From Clostridium sp. KNHs205 (GTDB lineage Bacteria > Bacillota > Clostridia > Lachnospirales > Lachnospiraceae): a stretch of DNA of 64,000 nucleotides. The stretch's first letter is position 1; the number at the start of each line of letters is the position of its first letter. The DNA lies in NCBI RefSeq assembly GCF_000702945.1, contig NZ_JNLE01000003.1, positions 3,829,501 to 3,893,500 on the forward strand. Direction: 5' to 3'. A program made the position numbers and the translations under genes. The notes beneath the pieces were generated by a model that did not search any database, had not been told where the DNA came from, and worked only from the letters and a program-made list of their open reading frames with translations. Shown piece by piece: positions 1 through 9,156 of the stretch.

Positions 1-72
1 ATAGGCAGGCGGTATAAATAATGGATTAACATACTTTGGTATTAATAAAGGGTCTAGCTCTACTTTTGCCAT
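1..72 (-). CDS. N-terminus of an unidentified protein, cut by the window edge
   Basis: An ATG at 70-72 is preceded by a strong AGGAGG site five bases upstream, and 24 codons stay open to the window edge. The visible N-terminus (MAKVELDPLLIP, then KYVNPLFIPPAY) is proline-rich and resembles the first residues of some multicopper oxidases, but 24 residues are too few to assign a family. It is transcribed in the same direction as the hut operon, about 320 bases downstream of it. I am fairly sure it is a gene start and unsure of its function. Confidence 0.6.
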   Translation of the reverse strand, partial: MAKVELDPLLIPKYVNPLFIPPAY

Positions 73-393
73 AAATACCTCCTAATGTCAATATTGATAG
101 AAGTTTTGCCTGATATTTTCTACGATATCTGAAACGTGTTCGAAAATCACCCTACCGTTCTGACGGCCTGCTTTGGAATATACTTTACAGATATTTTGGA
201 AATGCAACCCAAAATCAAGCCTTGTCTACCCCAAAAAGCGGACTCCCAGCCCATTATAAGCATTTAATCAAACCCTCAGAATGTATCTAAAGTAGTCAGG
301 ATATAATTCCAGGCATTATATTTATATGTCGATATATGGCATTTTGTGTCGGTATTATGCAACGTAACAATAGATTTACAGATATGCTGTTAT
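73..393. other. Intergenic region downstream of the hut operon
   Basis: About 320 bases between the end of the hut operon and the next leftward gene. I see no convincing intrinsic terminator and no coding sequence apart from the ribosome binding site of the left-edge gene. A GC-richer stretch near 140-270 has short G runs on the minus strand but no clear fold. Confidence 0.4.
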
Positions 394-1746
394 CTAATAA
401 GAAGATCTTACCGCCGTATAGATTCTACTGCTTAAAGCTGAGACCTGCTTTACGATATCACCCTCTTCCATAGTGGATAATTTCCCTTTATGAACAGTTT
501 GGTGTCCATTTACGATAACCTCCTTTATAGCTGTAGGCTGCATGGAATAAACAATATTGGGCAGGAGCTGTTCGTAGTCCGAGAAATAAGGCTGCAGCGA
601 AATATCTGTTAGGTCCACTCCTAAGAGGTCGGCTTTATAGCCTTCATTGATTTCTCCGATGGGAAGGTCTAAAAGGGTACCTCCGTTAATGGTTCCCATA
701 TTATAAGCTTGTTCACTGTCAATCAAAAGAGCATTTAATTTCGTGACCTTTTGTAAAAGGGAAGCCATGCGCATTTCCTCAAACACACTGATACGGTTAT
801 TGCTGCAGGCACCATCGCTGCCCAACCCAATATTAATTCCTGCTTCTGTCATCCACGCAATGTCTGTAACACCATCAGCCAAAAACATGTTACTGGAGGG
901 ACAATACGCAAGACTGGCTCTATTTGCAGCCATCAGTTCTTTCTCTCTGTCATTCAACCATACAGCATGCACCATAACCATCTTATCATCCAGCACGCCG
1001 AGCTTCTCAAAATATTCAACCGGACGCAGCTGGTACTTATCCAACACTTCCTTTACTTCAAAGGGTTCCTCCGCTACATGGATATGAAATTTAGTTCCAA
1101 GCTCCTGTGCCAAAGCATGTCCGGCCTGTATCATCTCCGGTGTGGCAGCATGAAGACTATGAGGAGCCGGTAGTATAGTTGTCATTGCATCTGCAGTATT
1201 ATTATACTGTTTTGCCAGATATCTGGTATTCATAACGGCTTCCGGGACAGTCTCTATGTAACCTTTGGGAGCACCCGTCCAATCATACATGGTTCTGGCA
1301 AGCACCAGACGGATTCCGATATCCTTTGCAGCCTGTATAATTGCCATATCACCCTCAAGTCCGTTATTATGCAGGTAGAAGAAATCAGAAACACAGGTAA
1401 CACCGTATTTCATCATTTCCCCAAATGCCAGCAGCGCTCCTACATAGATATCCTCAGGGCTTAGTAAAGGAGAAATCCGGTATAAGGCCTTATCACGCCA
1501 TTCTAAGAAGGGCTTTCCAACCGCCAGCCCTCTTAACAGACTTTGAAAGCTGTGATTATGTACATTTACCGTTCCTGGTAACATAACCATGTTCTCCCAT
1601 ATCAACTCCTGTTCCGGTGTATGCTTAAGCCTGATATCCAATACATCACCGATTTGTACAATTGTCCCGTCTTCTATTAAGACAGAAATATTCTCCTGAA
1701 AAGTGCCCTTGTAATATACTAATTTGGGTCTAATTAAGGTTTTCAT
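394..1746 (-). CDS. HutF-like amidohydrolase (probable formimidoylglutamate deiminase)
   Basis: A 450-residue protein of the amidohydrolase superfamily (ATZ/TRZ-SAH deaminase/HutF group). The metal-binding H-x-H pair is at about residues 63-65 (VHNHSFQ), followed by HVAEEP near 224, VHAVWLN, and an Asp in GLGSDGACSNN. Family length is about 450 residues, so it is full length. As last gene of a hutH-hutU-hutI operon, the expected reaction is hydrolysis of N-formimino-L-glutamate to N-formyl-L-glutamate and ammonia, as in the Pseudomonas five-step pathway. The start has AAGGAG seven bases upstream and overlaps the preceding gene by 17 bases, suggesting translational coupling. The fold is certain; the substrate rests on context, and another imidic or purine-like substrate is possible. 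Confidence 0.75.
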   Translation of the reverse strand: MKTLIRPKLVYYKGTFQENISVLIEDGTIVQIGDVLDIRLKHTPEQELIWENMVMLPGTVNVHNHSFQSLLRGLAVGKPFLEWRDKALYRISPLLSPEDIYVGALLAFGEMMKYGVTCVSDFFYLHNNGLEGDMAIIQAAKDIGIRLVLARTMYDWTGAPKGYIETVPEAVMNTRYLAKQYNNTADAMTTILPAPHSLHAATPEMIQAGHALAQELGTKFHIHVAEEPFEVKEVLDKYQLRPVEYFEKLGVLDDKMVMVHAVWLNDREKELMAANRASLAYCPSSNMFLADGVTDIAWMTEAGINIGLGSDGACSNNRISVFEEMRMASLLQKVTKLNALLIDSEQAYNMGTINGGTLLDLPIGEINEGYKADLLGVDLTDISLQPYFSDYEQLLPNIVYSMQPTAIKEVIVNGHQTVHKGKLSTMEEGDIVKQVSALSSRIYTAVRSSY

Positions 1747-3040
1747 GTTTTAGCTCCTTATCCAGTCTAAGAACTGCATTTAGCAGTGCATTTCCTGCAA
1801 TTTCAATATCCTTGCTATTTGTTTTTTCTTCTCTGCAATGACTCTTCCCCTCAATGCTCTGTACAAAAATCATGCCGGTTTTCGTAATACCTGACATATG
1901 TACTGCATCATGACCTGCCATACTGACAAGCACTGGAACATGATCAATAAATTCCAGACCACTGCTTTCTTCTGCTACCGTTGACAGAGGCGCCTGTTCT
2001 TTAGATATTTCTTCCCCTATGATTTTCATTATCCCTTCATCCATTGGCGCAGGTGCCTGATCCAGGATAATCTCACGGCGAAAGCTAATTCCACGGTTAT
2101 TCTCAATTACAAAAAATTCCTTATCTATACTTTGAAGCATCTGCTGTTTGACCAGCTCCGCGGGAAAGCGAAATTCCATTATAAACTTTGTGTTACCGGA
2201 TATAATATTGGCAGAATTCGGGTTAACCTCCAACCAGCCGACTGTAGCGACCACATCCCTGCGGTTTAATGCTTTCGCTGTCTCTTCAACTGCTAAAGCG
2301 GCTTGAGCTGCTGCCAGAAATGCATCATGTCTGTGGTTCATAAGTGTGGTTCCCCCATGATTAGCTTCACCTTTCACTGTAATTAATTCTCTGTATATTC
2401 CTGTGATTTTAGATACCGTTCCGGCAGAAAGCTGGTTGTCATAGAGGTTTCGCCCCTGTTCGATATGGCATTCAAGAAAGGCTGCCATATCATCCTTTCC
2501 TAACTGCGCTTTAAGCAATCCCTGAACATTTCCGCCGGCACGTTTTAATGCAGCCGTAAGGCTTTCACCGGTTATAAGATGTCTGGAAGCCTGCAGCTGT
2601 TCTAAAGTAAGTTTACCTGTTACTCCTCTGCTTCCCATAGTTGAAATATTAAAAGGATTGGGTTCCTCTGCAGTAAAGGATACTACCTGAAGTGGATGTT
2701 TAAGCGGCACCCGGTTCTCTTTTAAGGTCTGCATTATTTCAAGCCCCATCAGCACTCCTAAAGCACCGTCGTACATTCCGCCGTCTGGTACTGCATCATG
2801 ATGTGAGCCAAGAGTGATTGGTTTATTATCGCAGTTGGTTGTTTTCCAGTTAATCCATATATTAGCCATTGCATCAATCTTAATGGTCGCTCCCATATCC
2901 AGAGCCTTTTCAAGCAGCCAGCTTCTTGCCTCTTCCTCAGCCTCACTACCCAGTGAACGGTCAATGCCGCCGTCTTCATTTCGTCCGAACTGCGACAATT
3001 CCTTCAGATTCTTCTCCAGTCGTTCCAGGTTTATTTTCAT
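1730..3040 (-). CDS. M20-family Zn hydrolase (AllC/HyuC type), candidate N-formylglutamate deformylase
   Basis: A 436-residue M20 amidohydrolase of the allantoate amidohydrolase/N-carbamoyl amino acid hydrolase group. Metal motifs are GSHHDAVPDGGMYDGALG (about 78-95) and the Glu pair in TAEEPNPF (about 125-126). CHIEQGRNL and the C-terminal GHDAVHM...SHCREE blocks are typical of AllC/HyuC. It lies eight bases downstream of hutI with its own AGGAGG, and the HutF-like gene overlaps its end. The window has no HutG, so I infer that it hydrolyses N-formylglutamate to glutamate and formate. This family normally removes carbamoyl groups, so a formyl substrate is plausible chemically but unproven here. 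Confidence 0.8.
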   Translation of the reverse strand: MKINLERLEKNLKELSQFGRNEDGGIDRSLGSEAEEEARSWLLEKALDMGATIKIDAMANIWINWKTTNCDNKPITLGSHHDAVPDGGMYDGALGVLMGLEIMQTLKENRVPLKHPLQVVSFTAEEPNPFNISTMGSRGVTGKLTLEQLQASRHLITGESLTAALKRAGGNVQGLLKAQLGKDDMAAFLECHIEQGRNLYDNQLSAGTVSKITGIYRELITVKGEANHGGTTLMNHRHDAFLAAAQAALAVEETAKALNRRDVVATVGWLEVNPNSANIISGNTKFIMEFRFPAELVKQQMLQSIDKEFFVIENNRGISFRREIILDQAPAPMDEGIMKIIGEEISKEQAPLSTVAEESSGLEFIDHVPVLVSMAGHDAVHMSGITKTGMIFVQSIEGKSHCREEKTNSKDIEIAGNALLNAVLRLDKELKHENLN

Positions 3041-3048
3041 TTGCTGGT

Positions 3049-4287
3049 CTATTGCCTCCTTATGATTTTGCCATCTTTCATAACCATCTCTACCAGATTA
3101 ATACCGGTATGATAGGGAAGAAAATGTATGGACGGATATTCTAACATAATAATGTCTGCTTTTTTACCTGTTTCAAGACTGCCTGTAGTTTCCTGGAGGC
3201 CAAGCGCAGCGGCTCCGTTTATGGTTAAGGCTGAAATAGTTTCTTCAATGGTCATGTTCATATAGATACAAGCCAGAGAAATCAATAAGGGTATGGAATA
3301 GGTAAAACAGCTGCCCGGATTAAAGTCTGAAGCCAAAGCAACCGCACATCCAGCATTTATCATTTCTCTTGCTCTGGCATATTCCTCCTTCAGGCAAAAG
3401 GCAGTAGCCGGCAGTAAGGTTGTAATTACTCCCTGTTCTGAAAGCCTCTGTATCCCTTCCTCTGAGGCTTTCAGCAGGTGATCTGCTGAGATACAGTTCA
3501 TTCTGGCTGCCAGTGCTGCTCCGCCAAGGTCAGACATTTCGTCTGCATGAATCTTAAGCTCAAAGCCCATAGCCTTTGCTGATTTCAGATAATACTCAGA
3601 CTGTTCGGCTGAAAAGACATTCTTCTCACAGAAAATATCCGCGAACCTGGCAAGCTCTGACTTTTTTACGACCGGCATTACTTCCTGCAGCATATAATCA
3701 AGAAATTTCATTTCCATTCCTTTATATTCCTTTGGTACGCTGTGTGGTCCAAGGAAGGTTGCTACAATGTCCATGGGATGAATACGGTTTAGTTCTTTCA
3801 TTACCTCAAGCTGTTGTAATTCTGTAGCTTTATTAAGGCCATAACCGCTTTTTCCTTCCACAGTCGTAATACCCATCTCCATCATCTTATCAAGTCTTTT
3901 CATTCCAGCCTGAAGTAATTCCTCTCGTCCGGCTTCTCTGGTAGAAGTTACAGAAGCAGCAATTCCTCCGCCTTTTTTCATGATCTCCATGTAGCTTTCA
4001 CCACCAAGTCTCCAGGAGAATTCCTCTGCACGATACCCTCCAAAGATAAAATGAGTGTGTGAGTCTACAAAACCAGGTAACACAGCTTTCCCGCAGGCAT
4101 CAATAACGTCATAACCCGTTGTATCTCTTCTATCCAGCTCTTCCGTCGTTCCAACCGCTGTGATTCTTCCGTTTTCTATGATTACTGCGCCATCCTTGAT
4201 TATTCCGATATTGTTCATATCCTTGCCAGCCTTAACCCCTCCGGCGCAGGTTACAAGTTCAGCGGCATTTCGAATGATATAATTCAT
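3049..4287 (-). CDS. hutI: Imidazolonepropionase
   Basis: A 412-residue amidohydrolase converting 4-imidazolone-5-propanoate to N-formimino-L-glutamate, step three of histidine degradation. Metal and substrate motifs are GFVDSHTHFIFGG, KIHADEMSDLGG, SADHL and ALASDFNPGSC, all in the expected order. I take the ATG at 4285-4287, because GGGAGAGG lies five bases upstream; the in-frame GTG at 4302 is itself just upstream of that ribosome binding site. The length matches the family. It sits 18 bases downstream of hutU and eight bases upstream of the M20 gene in one operon. Confidence 0.96.
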   Translation of the reverse strand: MNYIIRNAAELVTCAGGVKAGKDMNNIGIIKDGAVIIENGRITAVGTTEELDRRDTTGYDVIDACGKAVLPGFVDSHTHFIFGGYRAEEFSWRLGGESYMEIMKKGGGIAASVTSTREAGREELLQAGMKRLDKMMEMGITTVEGKSGYGLNKATELQQLEVMKELNRIHPMDIVATFLGPHSVPKEYKGMEMKFLDYMLQEVMPVVKKSELARFADIFCEKNVFSAEQSEYYLKSAKAMGFELKIHADEMSDLGGAALAARMNCISADHLLKASEEGIQRLSEQGVITTLLPATAFCLKEEYARAREMINAGCAVALASDFNPGSCFTYSIPLLISLACIYMNMTIEETISALTINGAAALGLQETTGSLETGKKADIIMLEYPSIHFLPYHTGINLVEMVMKDGKIIRRQ

Positions 4288-4305
4288 GCTTACCTCTCCC
4301 ACTTC

Positions 4306-6333
4306 TTAATTTAAGCTCCTGCTGTCTTCAAGCAGTTTATCAATAAGCTTATCATCTGCAAGGTAAGGAAGTGTAATATGATCCTTTCCCTCCATGACTT
4401 CATTGTATTCGGCTGCGGTTTCCATGGAATTCTCACATCTGCCCCAGCTTCTTCTGGATACTCCTATCATGGTATCCCAGGGAATAGCTGCCCGGATGAT
4501 CTCATCCACTCTCTCACTGCCGTCTAAAATCAATCCAAAACCTCCGTTTATGGATTTGCCGATACCGACACCACCTCCGTTATGAAGGGCAACAAGACTC
4601 ATTCCTCTGGCTGCATTCCCGGCATAACATTGTATTGCCATATCAGCGGTTATATTGCTTCCGTCATAAACACTGGAGGTCTCTCTGAAAGGAGAGTCTG
4701 TTCCGCCGGTATCATGATGATCCCTTCCAAGCATAACCGGTCCAATTATGTTATCTTTAACCATTTGATTGAATTTAAGAGCAATATCACGTCTGCCAAA
4801 AGCATCCTGATACAGAATTCTGCACTGGGTTCCGACTACCAGATTATTCTTTCCGGCATCACGAATCCAGATGTAATTATCCCTGTCCTGTCCCCGTCGA
4901 TTAGGATCTATCATTTCCATAGCTGCTGCATCGGTCTTTATTAAATCCTCTGGCTTACCGCTTAAGCAGCACCAGCGGAAAGGACCATAGCCGTAATCAA
5001 ATAGCATGGGACCCATGATATCCTCAACATACGAAGGGAATATAAACCCTTCGCTGGTATCCTTTCCGTTCTTGGCGATTTCTGTTATACCGGCATCAAA
5101 TACGGCTTTCATAAAGGCATTTCCGTAATCAAAGAAATAAGTTCCTCTATCTGTTAAGGTCTTTATAAGGTGGAAATGCTTTTTCAGGGACTGATCGACC
5201 AAAGCCTTAAAATGTTCTTTGTCCGTACTCAATAGCTCCGTCCGCTGTTCAAAGGTCAGTCCCTGAGGGCAGTAACCGCCGTCATATGGCACATGACAGG
5301 ATGTCTGGTCGGAAAGTAATTCAATCTGGATATGCTTCTCTACTGCATATTCCAGTAAATCGATAACATTACCGTGATAAGCAATAGAGATGCTCTGTTT
5401 GTGAGCAAGATAATCCTGTGCCAGCGAGAAGGCTTCTTCCGTATTTCCGGTCACTCTGGATATCCAGCCCTGTTCAAGGCGTGTATTTATCCTGGTTGCA
5501 TCCACTTCCGCGATAATGCCTACACCACCGGCTATTTCAATGGCCTTGGGCTGTGCTCCGCTCATCCCTCCAAGGCCGGAGGTGACAAACAGATGGCCTT
5601 TTAGGTCTTCTTCACCGGAAATTCCAAGGACCTTTCGCCCTGCATTTAACAGTGTATTATAGGTACCGTGGACAATCCCCTGCGGGCCTATGTACATCCA
5701 GCCTCCAGCTGTCATCTGTCCGTAATTGCTTACTCCCATAGCGGCAGCTTTTGTCCAGTCTGCAGGATTATCGTACATTCCGACCATCAGTCCGTTGGTT
5801 ATAATTACTCTTGGGCTTGTTTTATGAGAATGAAATACTCCCATTGGATGACCGGACATTACAACCAGAGTCTGTTCCTCTGTCAGCTCCTCCAGATATT
5901 TTTTAATCAACTGGTACTGCATCCAATTCTGACAAACCTGCCCCGTCTCACCATAGGTAACCAATTCATACGGATAAAGTGCCACCTCATGATCCAGGTT
6001 ATTATCTATCATCACCTGAAAGGCCTTCCCTTCCAGGCATCGCCCCTTATATTCTTCCATAGGCTTTCCGTAGATCCGTTCTTTAGGCATAAAACGGTAA
6101 CCGTAGATTCTTCCTCTGGTTCTCAGTTCTTCTAAGAATTCAGGAGCCAGGACCTCATGCAGTGAATCCGGTATATAGCGCAGCGCATTTTTTAAGGCTA
6201 GCTTGATTTCCCTTTCATTAAGTGTCAGCTCTCTTCTCGGCGCACGTCTTACACCCTCTTTAAAAACCGGATATTCAGGTAATACAGCCTCCAGTTTAAT
6301 TTTCATGGCATCCGTTATTTTTTTATTTTCCAT
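4306..6333 (-). CDS. hutU: Urocanate hydratase, long form
   Basis: Urocanase, 675 residues, converts urocanate to 4-imidazolone-5-propanoate using tightly bound NAD. Typical blocks are SGHPMGVFHSH, GGWMYIGPQGIVHGT, GLGGMSGAQPKA (NAD-binding), YGPFRWCCLSG and GGVGIGKSINGG near the C-terminus. It is about 120 residues longer than the roughly 555-residue enzyme of Bacillus and Pseudomonas, and close in length to animal urocanase (about 676). The ATG at 6331-6333 has TGGAGG a few bases upstream. It follows hutH after a 152-base gap that holds a weak promoter-like pair (6467-6472 and 6444-6449). Confidence 0.96.
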   Translation of the reverse strand: MENKKITDAMKIKLEAVLPEYPVFKEGVRRAPRRELTLNEREIKLALKNALRYIPDSLHEVLAPEFLEELRTRGRIYGYRFMPKERIYGKPMEEYKGRCLEGKAFQVMIDNNLDHEVALYPYELVTYGETGQVCQNWMQYQLIKKYLEELTEEQTLVVMSGHPMGVFHSHKTSPRVIITNGLMVGMYDNPADWTKAAAMGVSNYGQMTAGGWMYIGPQGIVHGTYNTLLNAGRKVLGISGEEDLKGHLFVTSGLGGMSGAQPKAIEIAGGVGIIAEVDATRINTRLEQGWISRVTGNTEEAFSLAQDYLAHKQSISIAYHGNVIDLLEYAVEKHIQIELLSDQTSCHVPYDGGYCPQGLTFEQRTELLSTDKEHFKALVDQSLKKHFHLIKTLTDRGTYFFDYGNAFMKAVFDAGITEIAKNGKDTSEGFIFPSYVEDIMGPMLFDYGYGPFRWCCLSGKPEDLIKTDAAAMEMIDPNRRGQDRDNYIWIRDAGKNNLVVGTQCRILYQDAFGRRDIALKFNQMVKDNIIGPVMLGRDHHDTGGTDSPFRETSSVYDGSNITADMAIQCYAGNAARGMSLVALHNGGGVGIGKSINGGFGLILDGSERVDEIIRAAIPWDTMIGVSRRSWGRCENSMETAAEYNEVMEGKDHITLPYLADDKLIDKLLEDSRSLN

Positions 6334-6485
6334 AGTCCTCCATTCTACAGCAAAGCAGTTCAGCTTCTGTTATATGAAATTTAAGTGTGAGCTTATATAT
6401 AAGTGACCCCTTGACCTCTTTAAAGTATATTTATTTATGTCATACCTTATTGTTCAAATATTCCTATGTCAATGCAAGAAAAGAG

Positions 6486-8015
6486 TTAAACCGCAAGAAC
6501 TCCGACTTTTTCCTCTACAGCGGATACCAGAGAACCGTCTATAATCAGATTCTCACAATTATTAATGTCTTCATAAAGCGGTCTGTCCTCATCCAGTTTT
6601 TCTACTTTTTCACGGATCAGGGCATAAGCCGCACCCGTTCCTATGCCCAGACCTCTGTCTCCGCGAAGGTCAATTGCCTGGCAGGCACACATTAATTCAA
6701 TTGCAAGCACTCTTCGTACATTCTCCATAATACTCATTGCTTTTCTGGCTGCAATAGTTCCCATGCTCACATGATCCTCCTGATTTGCTGAGGAAGGTAT
6801 GCTGTCAACACTTGCCGGATGAGCTAGTACTTTATTTTCTGACACCAGTGCGGCTGCAGTATACTGTACAATCATAAAGCCAGAATTTACGCCGCCTTTT
6901 TCTATGAGAAAGGAAGGCAGACCACTTAGTGAGGAATTAACCATTCTCTCAATTCGCCGTTCTGAGATATTTGCAAGCTCAGCAATTGCAATTCCCAGAA
7001 AATCAAAGCTTATAGCCATTGGCTGACCATGGAAGTTACCGCCGGAGATGCCTTCTTCCGTATCCGTAAATATTATGGGATTATCCGTCACAGAATTCAT
7101 CTCTATTTCTATTTTTTCTTTGACATAATGAAGTGCGTCTTTACTGGCTCCATGAACCTGAGGAATACAGCGGAGGGAGTAGGCATCCTGTACTCTGATT
7201 TCTCCCTGCTCCGTTACATTTTTACTGTTCTTTAACAGAGTACAAAGTAAAGCTGCCGTATCAATTTGCCCCTTATGAGGTCTAACCTCATGAAGTCTGG
7301 GATCCAAGGCATTGATTATACCATTCTGTGCTTCATAGCTCAGAGCTGCAGCAACATCAGATATCTTAAGCAGATTCATGGCATCAAACACGGTAAGTGC
7401 TCCAATTGCGGTCATTACCTGTGTACCGTTAATAAGTGCAAGGCCTTCTTTTTCTGTCAGCTCAATGATAGGTATATTAGCAAGCTCCATTGCCTGAGCA
7501 CCATGATATATTTGCCCTTTGTATTCTGCTTTGCCCATTCCGATCATGGGCAGTACCATATGCGCCAGAGGAACCAGATCACCGCTTGCACCAAGAGAAC
7601 CTTTTTCCGGAATAAGGGGCGTTACACCTGCATTCAGCATTTGAATAAGTGTATTAATGGTTTCCAGTCTTGCACCTGAATATCCTTTTACCAGATTATT
7701 AACACGCAGCAGCATTATTCCTCTTACAACATCACGGTTCAGATTATTACCGGCACCCACTGCATGTGAAATAATCAGATTACGTTGTAACTTTTTGGAT
7801 TCGCTTTTTGAAATTACCTGGTTACAGAACATTCCAAATCCTGTAGTGACACCATATACCACCTGCCCCTCTTCCACCAGTTTATCAACGACGCACCGGG
7901 ATTCTACAACTTTCTTCTCCTGTTCCGGAGCAAGTATTACCGGTGCATTATGCCTGCATACCTTCTCTACCTCCTCAAGGGTTAAACTACTTCCGTTAAT
8001 CAGTACAGCTTCCAT
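6486..8015 (-). CDS. hutH: Histidine ammonia-lyase
   Basis: A 509-residue lyase that removes ammonia from L-histidine to give trans-urocanate. The MIO prosthetic group forms from Ala143-Ser144-Gly145 in GSLGASGDLVPLAHM, and the catalytic Tyr lies in the early VVYGVTTGFG block. QVMTAIGAL and SSANQEDHVSMG are further family signatures. The ATG at 8013-8015 has TTGGAGG five bases upstream; the TTG at 8027 is part of that ribosome binding site. It is first in the hut operon, so its long leader (8016-8349) probably controls the whole pathway. Confidence 0.97.
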   Translation of the reverse strand: MEAVLINGSSLTLEEVEKVCRHNAPVILAPEQEKKVVESRCVVDKLVEEGQVVYGVTTGFGMFCNQVISKSESKKLQRNLIISHAVGAGNNLNRDVVRGIMLLRVNNLVKGYSGARLETINTLIQMLNAGVTPLIPEKGSLGASGDLVPLAHMVLPMIGMGKAEYKGQIYHGAQAMELANIPIIELTEKEGLALINGTQVMTAIGALTVFDAMNLLKISDVAAALSYEAQNGIINALDPRLHEVRPHKGQIDTAALLCTLLKNSKNVTEQGEIRVQDAYSLRCIPQVHGASKDALHYVKEKIEIEMNSVTDNPIIFTDTEEGISGGNFHGQPMAISFDFLGIAIAELANISERRIERMVNSSLSGLPSFLIEKGGVNSGFMIVQYTAAALVSENKVLAHPASVDSIPSSANQEDHVSMGTIAARKAMSIMENVRRVLAIELMCACQAIDLRGDRGLGIGTGAAYALIREKVEKLDEDRPLYEDINNCENLIIDGSLVSAVEEKVGVLAV

Positions 8016-8094
8016 ATGAACCTCCAAATAATTTATAATAAGCGTTGAAATTTAAATAATTTATATTACTAATGCTTTATCACAATAAAGTTAA

Positions 8095-8123
8095 AAGAGG
8101 CACCTCATTATGAGGTGCCTCTT
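8095..8123 (-). terminator. Hairpin with U-tract in the hutH leader (promoter-distal)
   Basis: A perfect 14-base inverted repeat (8095-8108 with 8110-8123) centred on one base. Read on the minus strand the stem is followed by CTTTTAACTTTATT, which suits intrinsic termination about 80 bases before hutH. On the plus strand the tail is poorer in T. It could be an attenuator for the hut operon or the end of a short independent transcript. Confidence 0.6.
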
Positions 8124-8280
8124 AATTAATTCTATGTAATTGTCTCTCTTTCAATTTATCAAACATATACTCTCCATTTTCAATTGACAGATTGGTAAAA
8201 CACAGTATTTACTATAAATATATATTAATTTCTTGAAATTTCTTAAAACCTTCTGCAGAAACCAGTGTCTGTATGCAAAA

Positions 8281-8305
8281 AGGCAATGGAATTCTACCAT
8301 TGCCT
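8281..8305 (-). terminator. Hairpin with U-tract just after the hut promoter
   Basis: Nine-base arms AGGCAATGG (8281-8289) and CCATTGCCT (8297-8305) around a seven-base loop. On the minus strand the stem runs directly into TTTTTGC. It begins only about ten bases after the predicted start of transcription from the promoter at 8321-8349, so it may be a very early attenuator, or the repeat may be a DNA operator. Confidence 0.6.
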
Positions 8306-8320
8306 CGATGCAACAATTAC

Positions 8321-8349
8321 ATCATAAAACATATACCTTATTATGTCAA
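8321..8349 (-). promoter_or_regulatory. Consensus sigma-A promoter upstream of hutH
   Basis: Read on the minus strand: TTGACA (8344-8349), a 17-base spacer, TATGAT (8321-8326). The predicted transcript starts near 8314 and runs through both hairpins toward hutH. A second, weaker promoter-like pair (TTATTG, 17 bases, TATAAA) lies between the distal hairpin and hutH, so this strong promoter may not be the only one for the operon. Confidence 0.7.
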
Positions 8350-8481
8350 TTATAAATTTTATTATTATGTGGCTGCAGTTGGTTTTAATCTCTCATAAAG
8401 CTTTAGCAGAACTAAATAACTACCGGAATAAGGGACGTTTATAACGTTAATTCTTATTGTTATATTCTTGTCAATATAGAA

Positions 8482-8513
8482 TTTCCTAAATATTTATGGT
8501 ATGATATAGGAAA
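8482..8513. promoter_or_regulatory. Inverted repeat and extended -10 ahead of the tetR gene
   Basis: TTTCCTA (8482-8488) and TAGGAAA (8507-8513) flank the extended -10 TGGTATGAT about 60 bases before the TetR start. The 32-base span is long for a TetR operator, but the position over the promoter suggests autoregulation, and possibly control of the divergent hut promoter 130 bases away. Confidence 0.4.
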
Positions 8514-8569
8514 CATAAATTGCATTAATGATACTAGTATTATTAATGTATATATACTGGGGAGGGAAT

Positions 8570-9142
8570 ATGTCTGATAAAATAACCAGGGATATTATCA
8601 TAGAAACAGCGAATCAACTCTTTCTTAAGAATGGTTATAAAAATGTAACCGTACTTGATATCTGTAATGCCTGTGATATCTCCAAAACTGCCTTTTATTA
8701 TCATCTGAAGTCCAAAGAGGATGCCATCCTCAATTTTCATGATGCAGTCACTAAGAACATCACAAAACATCTAATTTCTATTCTGTCCAAAGATAATTAC
8801 TGGGATCAGCTGCTGATCTGCTTTGAAAGTCTAATCAAAGAAGCCAGTAAGTTCGGTACAGACTTCATGAGTCAGATGCTCACATGTAATCTGAAAGTAG
8901 ATTATGGAAGTTACGATTTTCGAGAGGAATTGACCAATGTTGTAGTTATGATAATTAAAAAAGGGCAGGAAGCCGGTCAGTTCAGAAATAGAAATGATGC
9001 CCTCACTTTATTCCGGGCAGCCTCTTATATGTTTCTGGGACAAGAGGTAACCTGGTGTATCAAAAAGGGTGAATTTATGTGGTTAGATGAAATTCGCCAT
9101 GGCCTGGAATGTATCTTTGATGTTTCACCGGAGCTAAGATAA
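8570..9142 (+). CDS. TetR/AcrR-family transcriptional regulator
   Basis: A 190-residue regulator. The N-terminal helix-turn-helix region reads DIIIETANQLFLKNG, then VTVLDICNACDISKTAFYYHL with the usual YYHxxSK-type end (residues about 5-52). The C-terminal 130 residues are the variable ligand-binding part. The ATG at 8570 has GGGGAGGG immediately upstream; the in-frame ATG at 8528 has no such site. It is divergent from the hut operon, which makes hut genes or itself the natural targets, but the ligand cannot be read from sequence. It converges with the G3E gene after a 14-base gap. Confidence 0.9.
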   Translation: MSDKITRDIIIETANQLFLKNGYKNVTVLDICNACDISKTAFYYHLKSKEDAILNFHDAVTKNITKHLISILSKDNYWDQLLICFESLIKEASKFGTDFMSQMLTCNLKVDYGSYDFREELTNVVVMIIKKGQEAGQFRNRNDALTLFRAASYMFLGQEVTWCIKKGEFMWLDEIRHGLECIFDVSPELR

Positions 9143-9156
9143 CGAAAGTTGCGGAG

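Noticed and set aside
8016..8569. T-box or HutP-type antiterminator in the hut leader
   Set aside because: No T-box consensus (the GGTGG-type sequence) and no array of UAG repeats was seen; only the two hairpins are supported.
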